Assembly: GCA_002551355.1 (NCBI GenBank)
Contig: NTHE01000002.1
Location: 1-64,000 of the forward strand
DNA: 64,000 nt
Source of the DNA: Streptomyces sp. man185
GTDB taxonomy: Bacteria > Actinomycetota > Actinomycetes > Streptomycetales > Streptomycetaceae
Direction of reading: 5' to 3'
The position numbers and the translations under genes are program-made. Each line of letters opens with the position of its first letter. Within the stretch, counting starts at the first letter, position 1. The notes under the pieces are model-generated. The model saw only the letters and a program-made list of their open reading frames with translations, was not told the origin of the DNA and made no database searches. This document shows, piece after piece, positions 45,679-54,364 of this stretch.

Positions 45679-46245
45679 ATGCTGCATCGAATCGAAGACC
45701 TCGGCGACGAGAGGTCCCGAGTGACAGGCCGTCCGGAGAGCGAATCCGCACCCCCTGTCCTCGCCTATTTCGAACTGGCCGTGGACGGGGATCCGGACCG
45801 TTACGCGGCCAGGCTGCGCGCGGTCCTGGACGCCGTGCTGGAGATCGCCGCCACCGAGTCCTTCGAGGGCGAACTGCCCGTCGACACGATCCCCGCCTGG
45901 TTCCGCGGCATCTGCCGCGGCGGCTTCCCGGAGGCCCCGGCGGAGCCCTTCGCGGTCGCTGGGCGCGACCGCTACGCGCAGCGGACAGGCGGCGCCATGC
46001 CGTGGGATCTGCAGAACTGGCTGGATCGCTTCGATCCCGACCTGGAGGTCCGGGGCTGGGCCTGGTGGGACCTGACGGCATCGCCCGAGGGGAGTGGAGG
46101 GCTGCGTCTGTGGGCGGACACCTGGGGTGAGCCCTTCTTCGCGTGGGAGGACCTGCGCTGGCTCCTCCACACGGCCGGGGCGCGCACGGTGGCGGATCCC
46201 GCGCTCGTCAAGCCCGGCGTCTGGGCGGACGAGGATTCCGTGTGA
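45679..46245 (+). CDS. unrecognised acidic protein, possible orphan immunity
   Basis: 188 residues from ATG with AGGAGG 8 nt upstream, which decides this start over longer frames. The product is acidic and tryptophan-rich toward the C-terminus (MPWDLQNWLDRFDPDLEVRGWAWWDLT, LRLWADTWGEPFFAWEDLRWLLHTAGA). No known motif, signal or membrane segment. Its position just after the Rhs module and tdk scar makes an orphan immunity protein a reasonable guess, but nothing in the sequence shows it. Confidence 0.5.
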   Translation: MLHRIEDLGDERSRVTGRPESESAPPVLAYFELAVDGDPDRYAARLRAVLDAVLEIAATESFEGELPVDTIPAWFRGICRGGFPEAPAEPFAVAGRDRYAQRTGGAMPWDLQNWLDRFDPDLEVRGWAWWDLTASPEGSGGLRLWADTWGEPFFAWEDLRWLLHTAGARTVADPALVKPGVWADEDSV

Positions 46246-46390
46246 CGCGCGACGCGGCGGAGGGTATGGCCCGACGGTAGCGAGTTCATCAACTGGCTGG
46301 GACAACAGCAATGAGAAGGAGATGGGACGCTACGCCAGGATCAACGAAGATGGCGGCGACCATTACCTGTTCCATGAGAACGGTGGCTGA
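46246..46390 (+). pseudogene. short coding remnant(s)
   Basis: Two overlapping open stretches look protein-like but lack a clear start: codons 46246-46311, in phase with the preceding gene after its stop, encode a WPDGSEFINWLGQQQ-type end. A second phase ending at 46390 reads NSNEKEMGRYARINEDGGD.. to HENGG. Neither has a convincing ribosome site. They may be the decayed end of a lost gene, or chance. I see no function. Confidence 0.25.
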
Positions 46391-46392
46391 GG

Positions 46393-46833
46393 ATGACAGA
46401 CGAACCGAGCGGGAGCGCACCGGTTCCGCAGCCGGCGAAGGCCGGGCTGGAGTCTGTGCCGCAGGGCGTCGCCGATGGGCTGCCCTCGTACGCGCGGGCC
46501 TTCAAGGCCGTCGTCAACGTCGAGGTGGCCCCGCAGGCCACCGTGGCGCGCTCGGCGCCGGGGGCGACGGCGGAGGCCGACCGGCTGTGGCTGGAGCACG
46601 CGCGGGCCGCCGCCGTCATCGACGACGAGGACTGCTTCCTGGTGCGGGGGGCCGACCGCGACTGGGTCCGGGTGCGCCGCACCCCGCACACCGCGCTCTC
46701 CGCCGCCCTCGTACCCGGGGCCGGCTCCATGGCCATCGCGATGTCCCCGGACGGCCGGCGGCTGTGCGCCCTCACCGAGGAGGACGACGACTACTGGATC
46801 GTCGTGCACCACTTCGAGGACCGTCCCGTGTGA
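46393..46833 (+). CDS. hypothetical protein
   Basis: 146 residues. The N-terminus is Pro/Ala/Val-rich, then SYARAFKAVVNVEVAPQATV, a helix RLWLEHARAAAVIDDEDCFLVRGADRDWVRVRR, and a C-terminal strand AMSPDGRRLCALTEEDDDYWIVVHHFEDRPV, beta-rich like a small propeller-blade or WD-like segment. No known domain. Start ATG; ribosome site weak. It is convergent with the VOC gene 15 bp away. Confidence 0.6.
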   Translation: MTDEPSGSAPVPQPAKAGLESVPQGVADGLPSYARAFKAVVNVEVAPQATVARSAPGATAEADRLWLEHARAAAVIDDEDCFLVRGADRDWVRVRRTPHTALSAALVPGAGSMAIAMSPDGRRLCALTEEDDDYWIVVHHFEDRPV

Positions 46834-46847
46834 CCGGGGCGGGACGC

Positions 46848-47651
46848 CTAAGGACTGTCCGTGGAGTCCGTGGAGCCGCTCCCGGCGGACCGGATGAGCG
46901 TGAACACGGCCCCCTCCGGGTCCGCGACCGTCGCCAGCCGGCCGCTCGACCCCTCGCGCGGCGGCTGCAGGACGCGTCCGCCCAGCTCGACCACCCGGGC
47001 CGCGGCCCGGTCGGTGTCGGCGACCTCGAAGTACGTCATCCAGTGCGGCCCCCGGTCGCGCGGCAGCGCGTGGCCGACGCCGTGCAGGGCAGCCACCGCC
47101 ACATCGTCCAGGTGCAGCGTCTGGTAGTCGAAGTCGGCCGAGAGCACCGCCTCCGTCTCGTAGCCGAAGACCGTCTGGTAGAACTTCGCGACCATCGAGG
47201 TCTCCCGGGTCACCAGCTCGTTCCAGACGGGGGTGCCGGGTACACCCGCCGTCATCGTGCCGATGTGCTCCGAGCCCTGCCAGATGCCGAAGACCGCCCC
47301 GCTCGGGTCCGAGGCGATGGCGAGCCGTCCGGCCTCGCCCGCGTCCAGCGGGCCGACCGCGACCGTCCCGCCGCAGGAGCGGATGGCCTCCGCGGTGGCG
47401 TCGGCGTCGTCCGTGGCGAGGTAGGTGGTCCAGGCGATCGGGAGATGCCGGTCGGGCGGCAGCTGGCCGATGCCCGCGACCTCCTTGCCGTGCAGCAGCC
47501 CGCGGACGTAGGGGCCCAGTTGTTCGGGCCCCGGCCGGAACTCCCAGTCGAACAGGGCGCCGTAGAACTCCTGGGTCGTGGTCAGGCCGTGCACGATCAG
47601 ACTCACCCAGCAAGGTGTTCCGGGCGTACGCCGGGCGGCAGCCTCGGTCAT
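46848..47651 (-). CDS. VOC-superfamily (glyoxalase/bleomycin-resistance-like) protein, two domains
   Basis: 267 residues with two tandem vicinal-oxygen-chelate modules. First: CWVSLIVHGLTTTQEFYGALFDWEFRPG... ASDPSGAVFGIWQG. Second: PVWNELVTRETSMVAKFYQTVFGYETEAVL... VADPEGAVFTLIR. The repeated FYGALFDWE / FYQTVFGYE and DPxGAVF motifs are the beta-alpha-beta-beta-beta units that form metal-centred active sites in this family. Members include dioxygenases, isomerases and drug-binding resistance proteins; the substrate cannot be told. The start at 47651 has GGAGAG upstream. Confidence 0.85.
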   Translation of the reverse strand: MTEAAARRTPGTPCWVSLIVHGLTTTQEFYGALFDWEFRPGPEQLGPYVRGLLHGKEVAGIGQLPPDRHLPIAWTTYLATDDADATAEAIRSCGGTVAVGPLDAGEAGRLAIASDPSGAVFGIWQGSEHIGTMTAGVPGTPVWNELVTRETSMVAKFYQTVFGYETEAVLSADFDYQTLHLDDVAVAALHGVGHALPRDRGPHWMTYFEVADTDRAAARVVELGGRVLQPPREGSSGRLATVADPEGAVFTLIRSAGSGSTDSTDSP

Positions 47652-47887
47652 CGTCTTGACTCTCCTCGGACCGTTGTGGTGGCCGTGCGGGGGAACGGGA
47701 CAGGTACGCCGTCCCGGGTCGGGAAGCGGTACGCGTGCCCCGTGCAGATGCTTGCACCCCCCGGCGCGGGAGGCGCACCGGCCGCGCCGCGTCGTCCCGG
47801 TTCTCGACGAAGGACGGCCGGATTGCCGCCGGCCGTCCCTCTCGACGCTGTTACGGGTGCCGGGGCCGCTGCGCGAGGATGGCACCC

Positions 47888-48718
47888 ATGAAGCCCATCA
47901 TCACCGCATCCGAATGCGCGAGCGAGTCGGCCGGGCCGCGGCCGCCGGTGCTCCTGGACGTCCGCTGGCAGCTCGGCGGTCCGAACGGCCGCCCCGACTA
48001 CGAGGCCGGCCATCTGCCCGGCGCGGTCTTCGTCGACCTCGACGAGGAGCTGGCCGGCCCGGCGGGCGACGGCGGCCGCCACCCGCTCCCGGACCCGGAG
48101 GCCTTCGGGGCCACGATGCGCCGGGCCGGGGTCGGCCAGGACACCCCCGTCGTGGTGTACGACGGCGGCCAGGGCTGGGCCGCGGCGCGGGCCTGGTGGC
48201 TGCTGCGCTGGACGGGACACGGGAACGTACGGGTCCTGGACGGCGGCCTCGCCGCCTGGACGGGCGACCTCGCCACCGAGACCCCGCACCCCGCCGAGGG
48301 CGATTTCCGGCCGAAGCCGGGGGCTCTGCCCACCCTGGACGCGGAAAGTGCCGCGGCCTTCGCCCGGTCGGGTCTGCTGCTGGACGCGCGGGCGGCGGAG
48401 CGCTACCGGGGCGACGTGGAGCCGATCGACCGCGTCGGCGGCCACATCCCCGGCGCCGTCTCCGCGCCGACCACGGAGAACGTCGACGCGGACGGGCGCT
48501 ACCTGCCGGCCGATCGGCTCGCCGCGCGGTTCGCCGGCCTCGGGGCGGAGGGCAGCACCCGAGGCGTGGGCGTCTACTGCGGATCCGGGGTCTCCGGCGC
48601 GCACGAGGTGCTGGCCCTGGAGATCGCCGGCCTCACCGGTGTCCTGTACCCGGGCTCCTGGTCCGAGTGGTCCTCGGACCCCTCCCGGCCGGTCGCCACG
48701 GGGCCCGAGCCCCAGTAG
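47888..48718 (+). CDS. sulfurtransferase with two rhodanese domains
   Basis: 276 residues. N-terminal rhodanese domain (VLLDVRWQLGGPNGRPDYEAGHLPGAVFVDLDEELAG) and a second one that carries the catalytic cysteine in GVYCGSGVSGAHEVLALEIAG (CGSGVS loop). The loop has the CGSGVTA-like sequence of 3-mercaptopyruvate-type or thiosulfate sulfurtransferases, of which SseA is an example. Transfers sulfane sulfur from thiosulfate or mercaptopyruvate to an acceptor; the donor is not decided by sequence. The terminator after it is bidirectional with sepH. Confidence 0.9.
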   Translation: MKPIITASECASESAGPRPPVLLDVRWQLGGPNGRPDYEAGHLPGAVFVDLDEELAGPAGDGGRHPLPDPEAFGATMRRAGVGQDTPVVVYDGGQGWAAARAWWLLRWTGHGNVRVLDGGLAAWTGDLATETPHPAEGDFRPKPGALPTLDAESAAAFARSGLLLDARAAERYRGDVEPIDRVGGHIPGAVSAPTTENVDADGRYLPADRLAARFAGLGAEGSTRGVGVYCGSGVSGAHEVLALEIAGLTGVLYPGSWSEWSSDPSRPVATGPEPQ

Positions 48719-48748
48719 TCCCGCCGCACGACGGGCGAACGGCAAGGA

Positions 48749-48784
48749 AGCGGGGCCCGTACGCGACTGCGTACGGGCCCCGCT
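48749..48784. terminator. bidirectional terminator hairpin
   Basis: 16-bp perfect stem with a GACT loop (AGCGGGGCCCGTACGC / GCGTACGGGCCCCGCT) between convergent sulfurtransferase and sepH genes. Confidence 0.8.
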
Positions 48785-48805
48785 CCCACCGGTCGTCATT
48801 CCCGG

Positions 48806-49903
48806 TCAGTCCTGCTTCTTGCGCCGGGTGCCGAAGACGATCTCGTCCCAGCTCGGCACGGCGGCACGGCGGCCCGGCCTGACTCCGTCCGCCTCGGCCT
48901 GACGGTCCGTCGTCCCGGTCAGCCGGTCCCGGTGACCGGCCACCGCCCGGGGCATCAGCACATCCGCGTACGCGGACCCCGCACCCGCCGAAGCGGCGGC
49001 GGCCGGCGGCTCGTCCGCCTCCGCCTCCTCCGCCGTCTCCAGCGCGGGCGGCTCGGGCTGCGTGGGCCGCTCGGGCACGACCATGTCGCCCCGGAAGCTC
49101 GGCACCGCCTCCAGCAGGCTGGTCAGCGAGTCGCGCTCACCGGCCGAGGCGCTGCTCACGTACTCCTCGGGCTCGGCGAGCGGCGCGGGCCGCTCGATCT
49201 GCCGGTCCAGGGCACGGTCCAGCGGGCGGTCGCGGTCGATCTGCCGGTCGAGGCTCCGGTCCAGCGGCCGGTCGCGCGGCAGCCGGGCGATCCGGGGCAC
49301 GAACGGGAAGCTGGGCTCCGGCGCGGCGACGTCGTCGGTCTCGCCGATCAGCGAGCGCGCCTCGTCGTCCAGCGCCTGGACCAGTCGCCTCGGCGGGTCG
49401 TACGTCCAGCTCGCCGCGTGCGGCTCGCCCGCGACCCGGTAGACGAGCAGGACTTCCCAGGTGCCGTCGTCACGGCGCCACGAGTCCCACTGGACGGTTT
49501 CCTTGTCGGCGCCGCGCAGCAGGAGACGCTCCTGCACCGCCTCGCCGAGCTGGGGGCCGGTGTTCTCGCCGGGACGGCGCACAGGAGTCTTCCGGGCCCG
49601 CTCGGCCATGAAGGCGCGCTCCGCGAGCACGGGGCCCTCGAAGCGGCGTACACGGTCGACGGGGATGCCCGCGAACTGGGCGACCTCCTCCGCGGAGGCG
49701 CCGGCCCGTATGCGGGCCTGGATGTCGCGGGGACGGAGGTGGCTCTCCACCTCGATCTCGATCTGGCCGAGCCGGGCGCGGTCGTTGCGCACGGCGGCGC
49801 GCAGCCGCTCATCGATCGGAAGCGTGTACTCCGTGCTGTCCGCAGCCTTGAGCACCAGTCGTGTGCCGTCGTTGGAGACGGCCACGACACGCAGTTCGGG
49901 CAT
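48806..49903 (-). CDS. sepH: SepH, DUF3071 cell-division protein
   Basis: 365 residues. N-terminal conserved domain (MPELRVVAVSNDGTRLVLKAADSTEYTLPIDERLRAAVRNDRARL) and a helix-turn-helix-like block (LRPRDIQARIRAGASAEEVAQFAGIPVDRVRRFEGPVLAERAFMAE), as in DUF3071. A central LVYRVAGEPHAASWTYDPPRRLVQALDDEAR segment follows. The rest is a disordered, charged region with DRPLDRSLDRQIDRDRP repeats, and the C-terminus has the RRAAVPSWDEIVFGTRRKKQD tail. Known: SepH in Streptomyces binds FtsZ and promotes its assembly at sporulation septa. The start at 49903 has GGGAGG upstream. Confidence 0.92.
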   Translation of the reverse strand: MPELRVVAVSNDGTRLVLKAADSTEYTLPIDERLRAAVRNDRARLGQIEIEVESHLRPRDIQARIRAGASAEEVAQFAGIPVDRVRRFEGPVLAERAFMAERARKTPVRRPGENTGPQLGEAVQERLLLRGADKETVQWDSWRRDDGTWEVLLVYRVAGEPHAASWTYDPPRRLVQALDDEARSLIGETDDVAAPEPSFPFVPRIARLPRDRPLDRSLDRQIDRDRPLDRALDRQIERPAPLAEPEEYVSSASAGERDSLTSLLEAVPSFRGDMVVPERPTQPEPPALETAEEAEADEPPAAAASAGAGSAYADVLMPRAVAGHRDRLTGTTDRQAEADGVRPGRRAAVPSWDEIVFGTRRKKQD

Positions 49904-50398
49904 GGGGACCTCCCGGGTGGTGCCTGCCGACGTCACGTGCGTCGCTGCTTCCGCTAGTCGAGTGTGACCTGCCCGGGTGCAGCCTGCCACAACCTTGCCA
50001 AGTTGCCCGGCGTGTCGGGCGCTCGTCCTGGTGCGCCACCATGACACGGTTACCCATTGCGACCCAAAGTGACCGATTTGGCCGCTCTGTGCAGCAAGCA
50101 CCCGTGTGATGCTTCGACGCCGCCGCCTCAGGTGCCGCCGTGGGCCCCCTCCGGTGACTGCGGATTCCCACGTCGGAGTCCGCCCCAGGGCTCGTCACAG
50201 TACTCCATTCGGGCCACCGGGGTGGACCGGCGCGCCGCCGAAGTTCTCGCGAGGCGCGGGAGTTGAGGTACCCAGTTCTCCGCGAAATGCCCCTGATGCG
50301 TGTTGTCCTTCACACAATCACCTGAATCGGAACTATCCACTTCGCTCATTTGTCCCTTCCTGTTGCATGGTGGGAGAGATGTCAAGCAGGGGCTGGTA
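49904..50398. other. 495-nt gap between sepH and a membrane-protein gene
   Basis: Divergent intergenic region with no gene-like frame. It must hold the promoters for both genes. It is less G+C-rich than its surroundings near 50270-50390 (ACACAATCACCTGAATCGG and following). No riboswitch or RNA gene recognised. Confidence 0.5.
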
Positions 50399-51559
50399 AT
50401 GGTTCAGAAGCCGGAAAGTGTCGCAGAACCCAAGGAAAGGCGCATAGATCTGAGTCTCCCGCAGGTCGCCGGGAGTGCCGTGGCGGCCGTCGCGGCAGCG
50501 GTGCTGGCCTCGCAGTTGGGCGTGTACGGCACGATCGCCGGCGCCGGTGTGATGAGCGTCGTCGCCACCTGCGGCGGCTCGGTCTTCCAGCACTTCTTCC
50601 GCCGCACAGGTGAGCAGATCCGTGAGGTGACGGTCCAGGTGACCCACCCGGAGGGCCGCCAGGTGACGGTGCACACCAAGGAGACGACGCCCGCCGGCCA
50701 GAGAGCCGCCGCGCAGCGGACCGATCCGGAGCCGACCGGGCCGGAGCCGACGGACGACGCCACCACGGTGCTGCCCACGCTCGACCCGGGCACGGTCCCG
50801 GAAGTGATCCCGGACGCGGAGAGCACGCAGGTGCTGAAGCCGCTCGACACGGACCGGACGCAGCTGCTGGACCTCGGCGACGCGCGGACCCGGATGCTCC
50901 GCGTCCCGCCGGCCGGGGGCCCCGCAGCCGGAGCCGACGCCGACCGTACGCAGATGATCCCGCGGGCCGACGACCGTACGCAGCTGATCCCGAAGACCGG
51001 AGCGGAGGAGGCCGTCTCCGACGACGCGTTCGGCGAGGGCGTCACCCACGGCACCCGGCTGCGCGGCTGGAAGCGCCCCGCCCTCGCGGCCGCCGCGGTC
51101 TTCGCCGTCTCCATGGCCGGGATCACCGCGTTCGAGATGATCTCGGGCAGCGACCTCAGCGGCGGCCAGGGCACCACCCTCAGCTCCGTCGTGCGCGGCG
51201 GCGGGGACCGGGACTCCGGACCCGCCGACCCCACCCCCTCCGGGGACACCGGCCGGAACGGGGGAGCGGACGAGCAGAGCCCGAACCCGGGTGACGGCAC
51301 CGGTTCCGCCCCCGCCACGGACGGCGGCGACGGCACCGGCACGAGCCCGGACCCCGGTACGGGCACGGGCGGTGAGAACCCGAGCACCGGGCCCACCCCC
51401 ACCCCGACGCCCTCCGGATCCGCCGGTGAGTCCACGCCCGACCCGACGCCGCCCACCCCGTCGAACCCCGACGACACCGGAACCGGCGCGCCCTCGACCG
51501 GTACGGGCGTCGCGCCCGGGCAGGGCGAGCAGGCACCGCCCGGCGCCGACGCCGAGTGA
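50399..51559 (+). CDS. membrane-anchored hypothetical with Pro/Thr/Gly-rich tail
   Basis: 386 residues. The start is MVQKPESV, with short N-terminal cytosolic region, then a hydrophobic hairpin (AGSAVAAVAAAVLASQLGVYGTIAGAGVMSVVATCGG, about 20-60), a Thr/Asp-rich cytosolic stretch with repeated RTQ(M/L)(I/L) motifs (TDRTQLLDLGDARTRM, DRTQMIPRADDRTQLIP), a second helix (RPALAAAAVFAVSMAGITAFEMI, about 224-248), and a long low-complexity external tail (DGTGSAPATDGGDGTG..., Pro/Thr/Gly). No enzyme motif. The RTQL repeats resemble phosphorylation-type motifs recognised by FHA domains, but that is speculation. Confidence 0.75.
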   Translation: MVQKPESVAEPKERRIDLSLPQVAGSAVAAVAAAVLASQLGVYGTIAGAGVMSVVATCGGSVFQHFFRRTGEQIREVTVQVTHPEGRQVTVHTKETTPAGQRAAAQRTDPEPTGPEPTDDATTVLPTLDPGTVPEVIPDAESTQVLKPLDTDRTQLLDLGDARTRMLRVPPAGGPAAGADADRTQMIPRADDRTQLIPKTGAEEAVSDDAFGEGVTHGTRLRGWKRPALAAAAVFAVSMAGITAFEMISGSDLSGGQGTTLSSVVRGGGDRDSGPADPTPSGDTGRNGGADEQSPNPGDGTGSAPATDGGDGTGTSPDPGTGTGGENPSTGPTPTPTPSGSAGESTPDPTPPTPSNPDDTGTGAPSTGTGVAPGQGEQAPPGADAE

Positions 51560-51580
51560 CCCACCGGCGTACCGCGCACA

Positions 51581-51621
51581 TCGGCCCCGGCCCTCTCCGC
51601 AAGGGAGAGGGCCGGGGCCGA
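51581..51621. terminator. bidirectional terminator hairpin
   Basis: 18-bp perfect stem (TCGGCCCCGGCCCTCTCC left arm) and GCAAG loop between convergent genes. Confidence 0.8.
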
Positions 51622-51645
51622 CGGCGTACCGGGACGGTGGCGGGC

Positions 51646-52965
51646 TCAGTCGCCGAGGACGCGCCGCAGGTAGTCGTTGCCGAACAGGCGGTCCGGGTCG
51701 AGCCGGTCGCGCAGCGCGGTGAACTCGCCGAAGCGCGGGTAGACCTCGGACAGGTAGGCCGCGTCCCGGGTGTGGATCTTGCCCCAGTGCGGGCGGCCGG
51801 CGTGCGCCGTCATGATCCGCTCGACCGCGGTGAAGTACGAGCGGTGGGGCGTGCCCTTGTAGAGGTGGACGGCGATGTACGCGCTGTCCCGGCCCGAGGC
51901 GGTCGACAGGGCCATGTCGTCGGCCGGAGCGGTACGCACCTCGACCGGGAAGCTGATCTTCAGCGGTGACCGCTCGACCATGGCCTTCAGCTCCCGCAGC
52001 ACCGCCACCGCCTGCTCGCGCGGAACGGCGTACTCCATCTCCACGAACCGCACCCGGCGCGGGCTGGTGAACACCTTGTACGGGATGTCGGTGTACGTAC
52101 GCGCCGACAGTGCCCGGCTGGAGAGCCTGGCGATCGAGGGGATCGTCGCCGGGACCGCGCGGCCGAGCGAACAGGCGACCTGGAAGACCCCGTTGGACAG
52201 CAGCTCGTCATCGATCCAGCTGCTCACCCTGCCGGGCGGGGCGGCCGGACCGGCGCTGCGGTTGTTGCGCTTGGTGTTGCAGTTCCCGGTGTGCGGGAAC
52301 CAGTAGAACTCGAAGTGCTCGTTCTCGATGACCAGAGAATCGAACTCCGCGGTGACCCGGTCGAAGCTCATCGGCTCCTCACGGGCCGTCAGCAGGAAGA
52401 TCGGCTCCACGGCGAGGGTGACGGCGGTGATCACCCCGAGGGCGCCGATCCCGACCCGGGCCGCGGCGAAGATCTCCGGATTCTCCACGGCCGAGCAGAC
52501 CAGGACCGTACCGTCGGCGGTGACCAGCTCCAACGCCCGGATCTGCGCGGATATGGACGCCGAGTCGCGGCCCGTGCCGTGCGTTCCGGTGGAGGTCGCC
52601 CCGGCGACCGTCTGCTCCATGATGTCGCCCATGTTCGTGAGCGACAGACCCTCGCGGGCGAGCGCGGTGTTGAGGCGCTTGAGCGGAGTACCCGCCTCCA
52701 CCGTCACGGTCATCGCCTCACGGTCGATGTCCCGGATCCCGGTGAGCAGGTCGGGGCGGATCAGCACCCCGTCCGTGGCGGCCGCCGCCGTGAAGGAGTG
52801 GCCCGAACCGACCGGCTTCACCCTCAGGCCGTCCGCGTGCGCCCGGCGCAGCACGTCCGCGAGCTCGTCCACGGACGCGGGTGACTCGGTGCGGGCGGGC
52901 CGGGCGGTGACGGTGCCCGCCCAGTTACGCCACGCGCTCGTCGTCCGTGCGTAGGTCTCGGTCAT
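51646..52965 (-). CDS. D-arabinono-1,4-lactone oxidase-type FAD-linked oxidoreductase
   Basis: 439 residues. FAD-binding type 4 domain: WRNWAGTVTARPARTESPASVDELADVLRRAHADGLRVKPVGSGHSFT; His56 in GSGHSF is at the usual covalent-FAD position. Later TSTGTHGTG and ALELVTADGTVLVCS. The C-terminal ALO domain ends with HWGKIHTRDAAYLSEVYPRFGEFTALRDRLDPDRLFGNDYLRR. Oxidises a sugar-1,4-lactone or alditol with O2; the exact substrate is not visible. Its first 41 nt overlap the end of the MFS gene, so the two are one transcriptional unit with the MFS gene upstream. Confidence 0.9.
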   Translation of the reverse strand: MTETYARTTSAWRNWAGTVTARPARTESPASVDELADVLRRAHADGLRVKPVGSGHSFTAAAATDGVLIRPDLLTGIRDIDREAMTVTVEAGTPLKRLNTALAREGLSLTNMGDIMEQTVAGATSTGTHGTGRDSASISAQIRALELVTADGTVLVCSAVENPEIFAAARVGIGALGVITAVTLAVEPIFLLTAREEPMSFDRVTAEFDSLVIENEHFEFYWFPHTGNCNTKRNNRSAGPAAPPGRVSSWIDDELLSNGVFQVACSLGRAVPATIPSIARLSSRALSARTYTDIPYKVFTSPRRVRFVEMEYAVPREQAVAVLRELKAMVERSPLKISFPVEVRTAPADDMALSTASGRDSAYIAVHLYKGTPHRSYFTAVERIMTAHAGRPHWGKIHTRDAAYLSEVYPRFGEFTALRDRLDPDRLFGNDYLRRVLGD

Positions 52966-54169
52966 CTTCCCCGCGCCCTCCCGTCGCAGCCGGCCCGGCC
53001 AGCCGGCGATAACCCAGGAACGCCACCACCGCCGCGAGCGCTCCCGCCACGGCGGGCACCGCGTACCCCGCCTTCGCCCCGGCGGCGTCGACCACCCAGC
53101 CGGCGGCCGAGGAGCCGAGCGCCACTCCGACCGCGAGCCCGGTACTGGTCCAGGTCATGCCCTCGGTCAGCTTGGTGCGCGGTACGTGCGCTTCGACGAG
53201 GGCCATGGTGGTGACCATCGTCGGTGCGATGGCGAGGCCCGCGACAAAGAGCGCCACGGCCAGCAACGGAAGGTTCCCGGCCAGTAGGAGGGGGATCATA
53301 CTCACGGCCATCGCGCAGACGCCCACCAGCCACCTGGTCCCTGGGTTCCCCTTGAGGTGCAGCAGCCCGAACACGGCCCCCGCGAGACACGAGCCCAGCG
53401 CGTAGACGGCCAGCACCAGCGAGGCCGCGGCCTTGTGGCCGCGCTCCTCGGCGAAGGCCACGGTCACCACGTCCACGCCCCCGAAGATCGCGCCGGTCGC
53501 CACGAAGGTGGCCACCAGGACCTGGAGCCCCCGCGAGCGCAGGGCCGAGCCCTCGGTGTGCTGCGACTTCGGGTGCGGCACCGGCTCGGTCGCGCGCTGC
53601 GCGGTCAGCCAGAAGACGCCGACCAGCAGGAAGGCGGCGGCGATCAGCGGCCCCGCCTCCGGGAACCACGCGGTGGACAGACCGATGGAGATGATCGGGC
53701 CGAAGATGAAGCACACCTCGTCGACGATCGACTCCCAGGCGTACGCGGTGTGCAGATCCCGGCTGGAGCCCCGGTAGATCTCCGCCCAGCGGGACCGGAC
53801 CATCGACCCCACGCTCGGCACACAGCCCGCGCCCACCGCGAAGACGAACAGCGTCCACTCCGGCGCCCCCTGCTGGGCGCAGACCAGCAGACCCGCCACC
53901 GCCGCCACGGCCACCAGCGTGACCGGGCGCAGCACCCGGCGCTGCCCGTAGCGGTCGACCAGCCGGGAGACCTGGGGGCCGCAGACCGCCGCCGACATCG
54001 CCAGCGTCGCCGAGAGCGCCCCGGCCAGCCCGTAGCGGCCGGTGAGCTGGGAGATCATCGTCACGACGCCGATGCCCATCATGGACAGGGGCATCCGGCC
54101 GAAGAAGCCTGCGGCGGAGAACCTCTTGGAGCCGGGGGCGGAGAAGATGGCGCGGTAGGGGCTGGGCAA
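52925..54169 (-). CDS. MFS transporter
   Basis: 414 residues from a TTG start with GGAG 6 nt upstream, and about 12 hydrophobic segments. Loop 2-3 motif reads RLVDRYGQRRVLRP, the major-facilitator signature (G/D-R-x-G-R/K-R). Other segments include AAVAGLLVCAQQGAPEWTLFVFAVGAGCVPSV and later FVAGLAIAPTMVTTMALVEAHVPRTKLTEGMTWTSTGLAVG. Likely an exporter or sugar/drug facilitator; no substrate clue. It is coupled to the FAD oxidase gene and divergent from ferrochelatase over a 195-nt gap. Confidence 0.88.
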   Translation of the reverse strand: MPSPYRAIFSAPGSKRFSAAGFFGRMPLSMMGIGVVTMISQLTGRYGLAGALSATLAMSAAVCGPQVSRLVDRYGQRRVLRPVTLVAVAAVAGLLVCAQQGAPEWTLFVFAVGAGCVPSVGSMVRSRWAEIYRGSSRDLHTAYAWESIVDEVCFIFGPIISIGLSTAWFPEAGPLIAAAFLLVGVFWLTAQRATEPVPHPKSQHTEGSALRSRGLQVLVATFVATGAIFGGVDVVTVAFAEERGHKAAASLVLAVYALGSCLAGAVFGLLHLKGNPGTRWLVGVCAMAVSMIPLLLAGNLPLLAVALFVAGLAIAPTMVTTMALVEAHVPRTKLTEGMTWTSTGLAVGVALGSSAAGWVVDAAGAKAGYAVPAVAGALAAVVAFLGYRRLAGPAATGGRGEDDRDLRTDDERVA

Positions 54170-54364
54170 GGGGTACTCCGGTCGTGCCTGTCATGCGTGT
54201 AGCTGGCCCATACAGCTTACGGGTGGACGGGCGCCCCGGACACCGAATTCCGGACGGACGGGGAGTGGTTTTGGCGGGCTCCCCGCCATGGGTTCCGCGC
54301 TTTCCCGACGGGGCATCGGATGTCGGTTGCCACCCGGTCCGACGCGGGTGGGAGGATCGATGCC

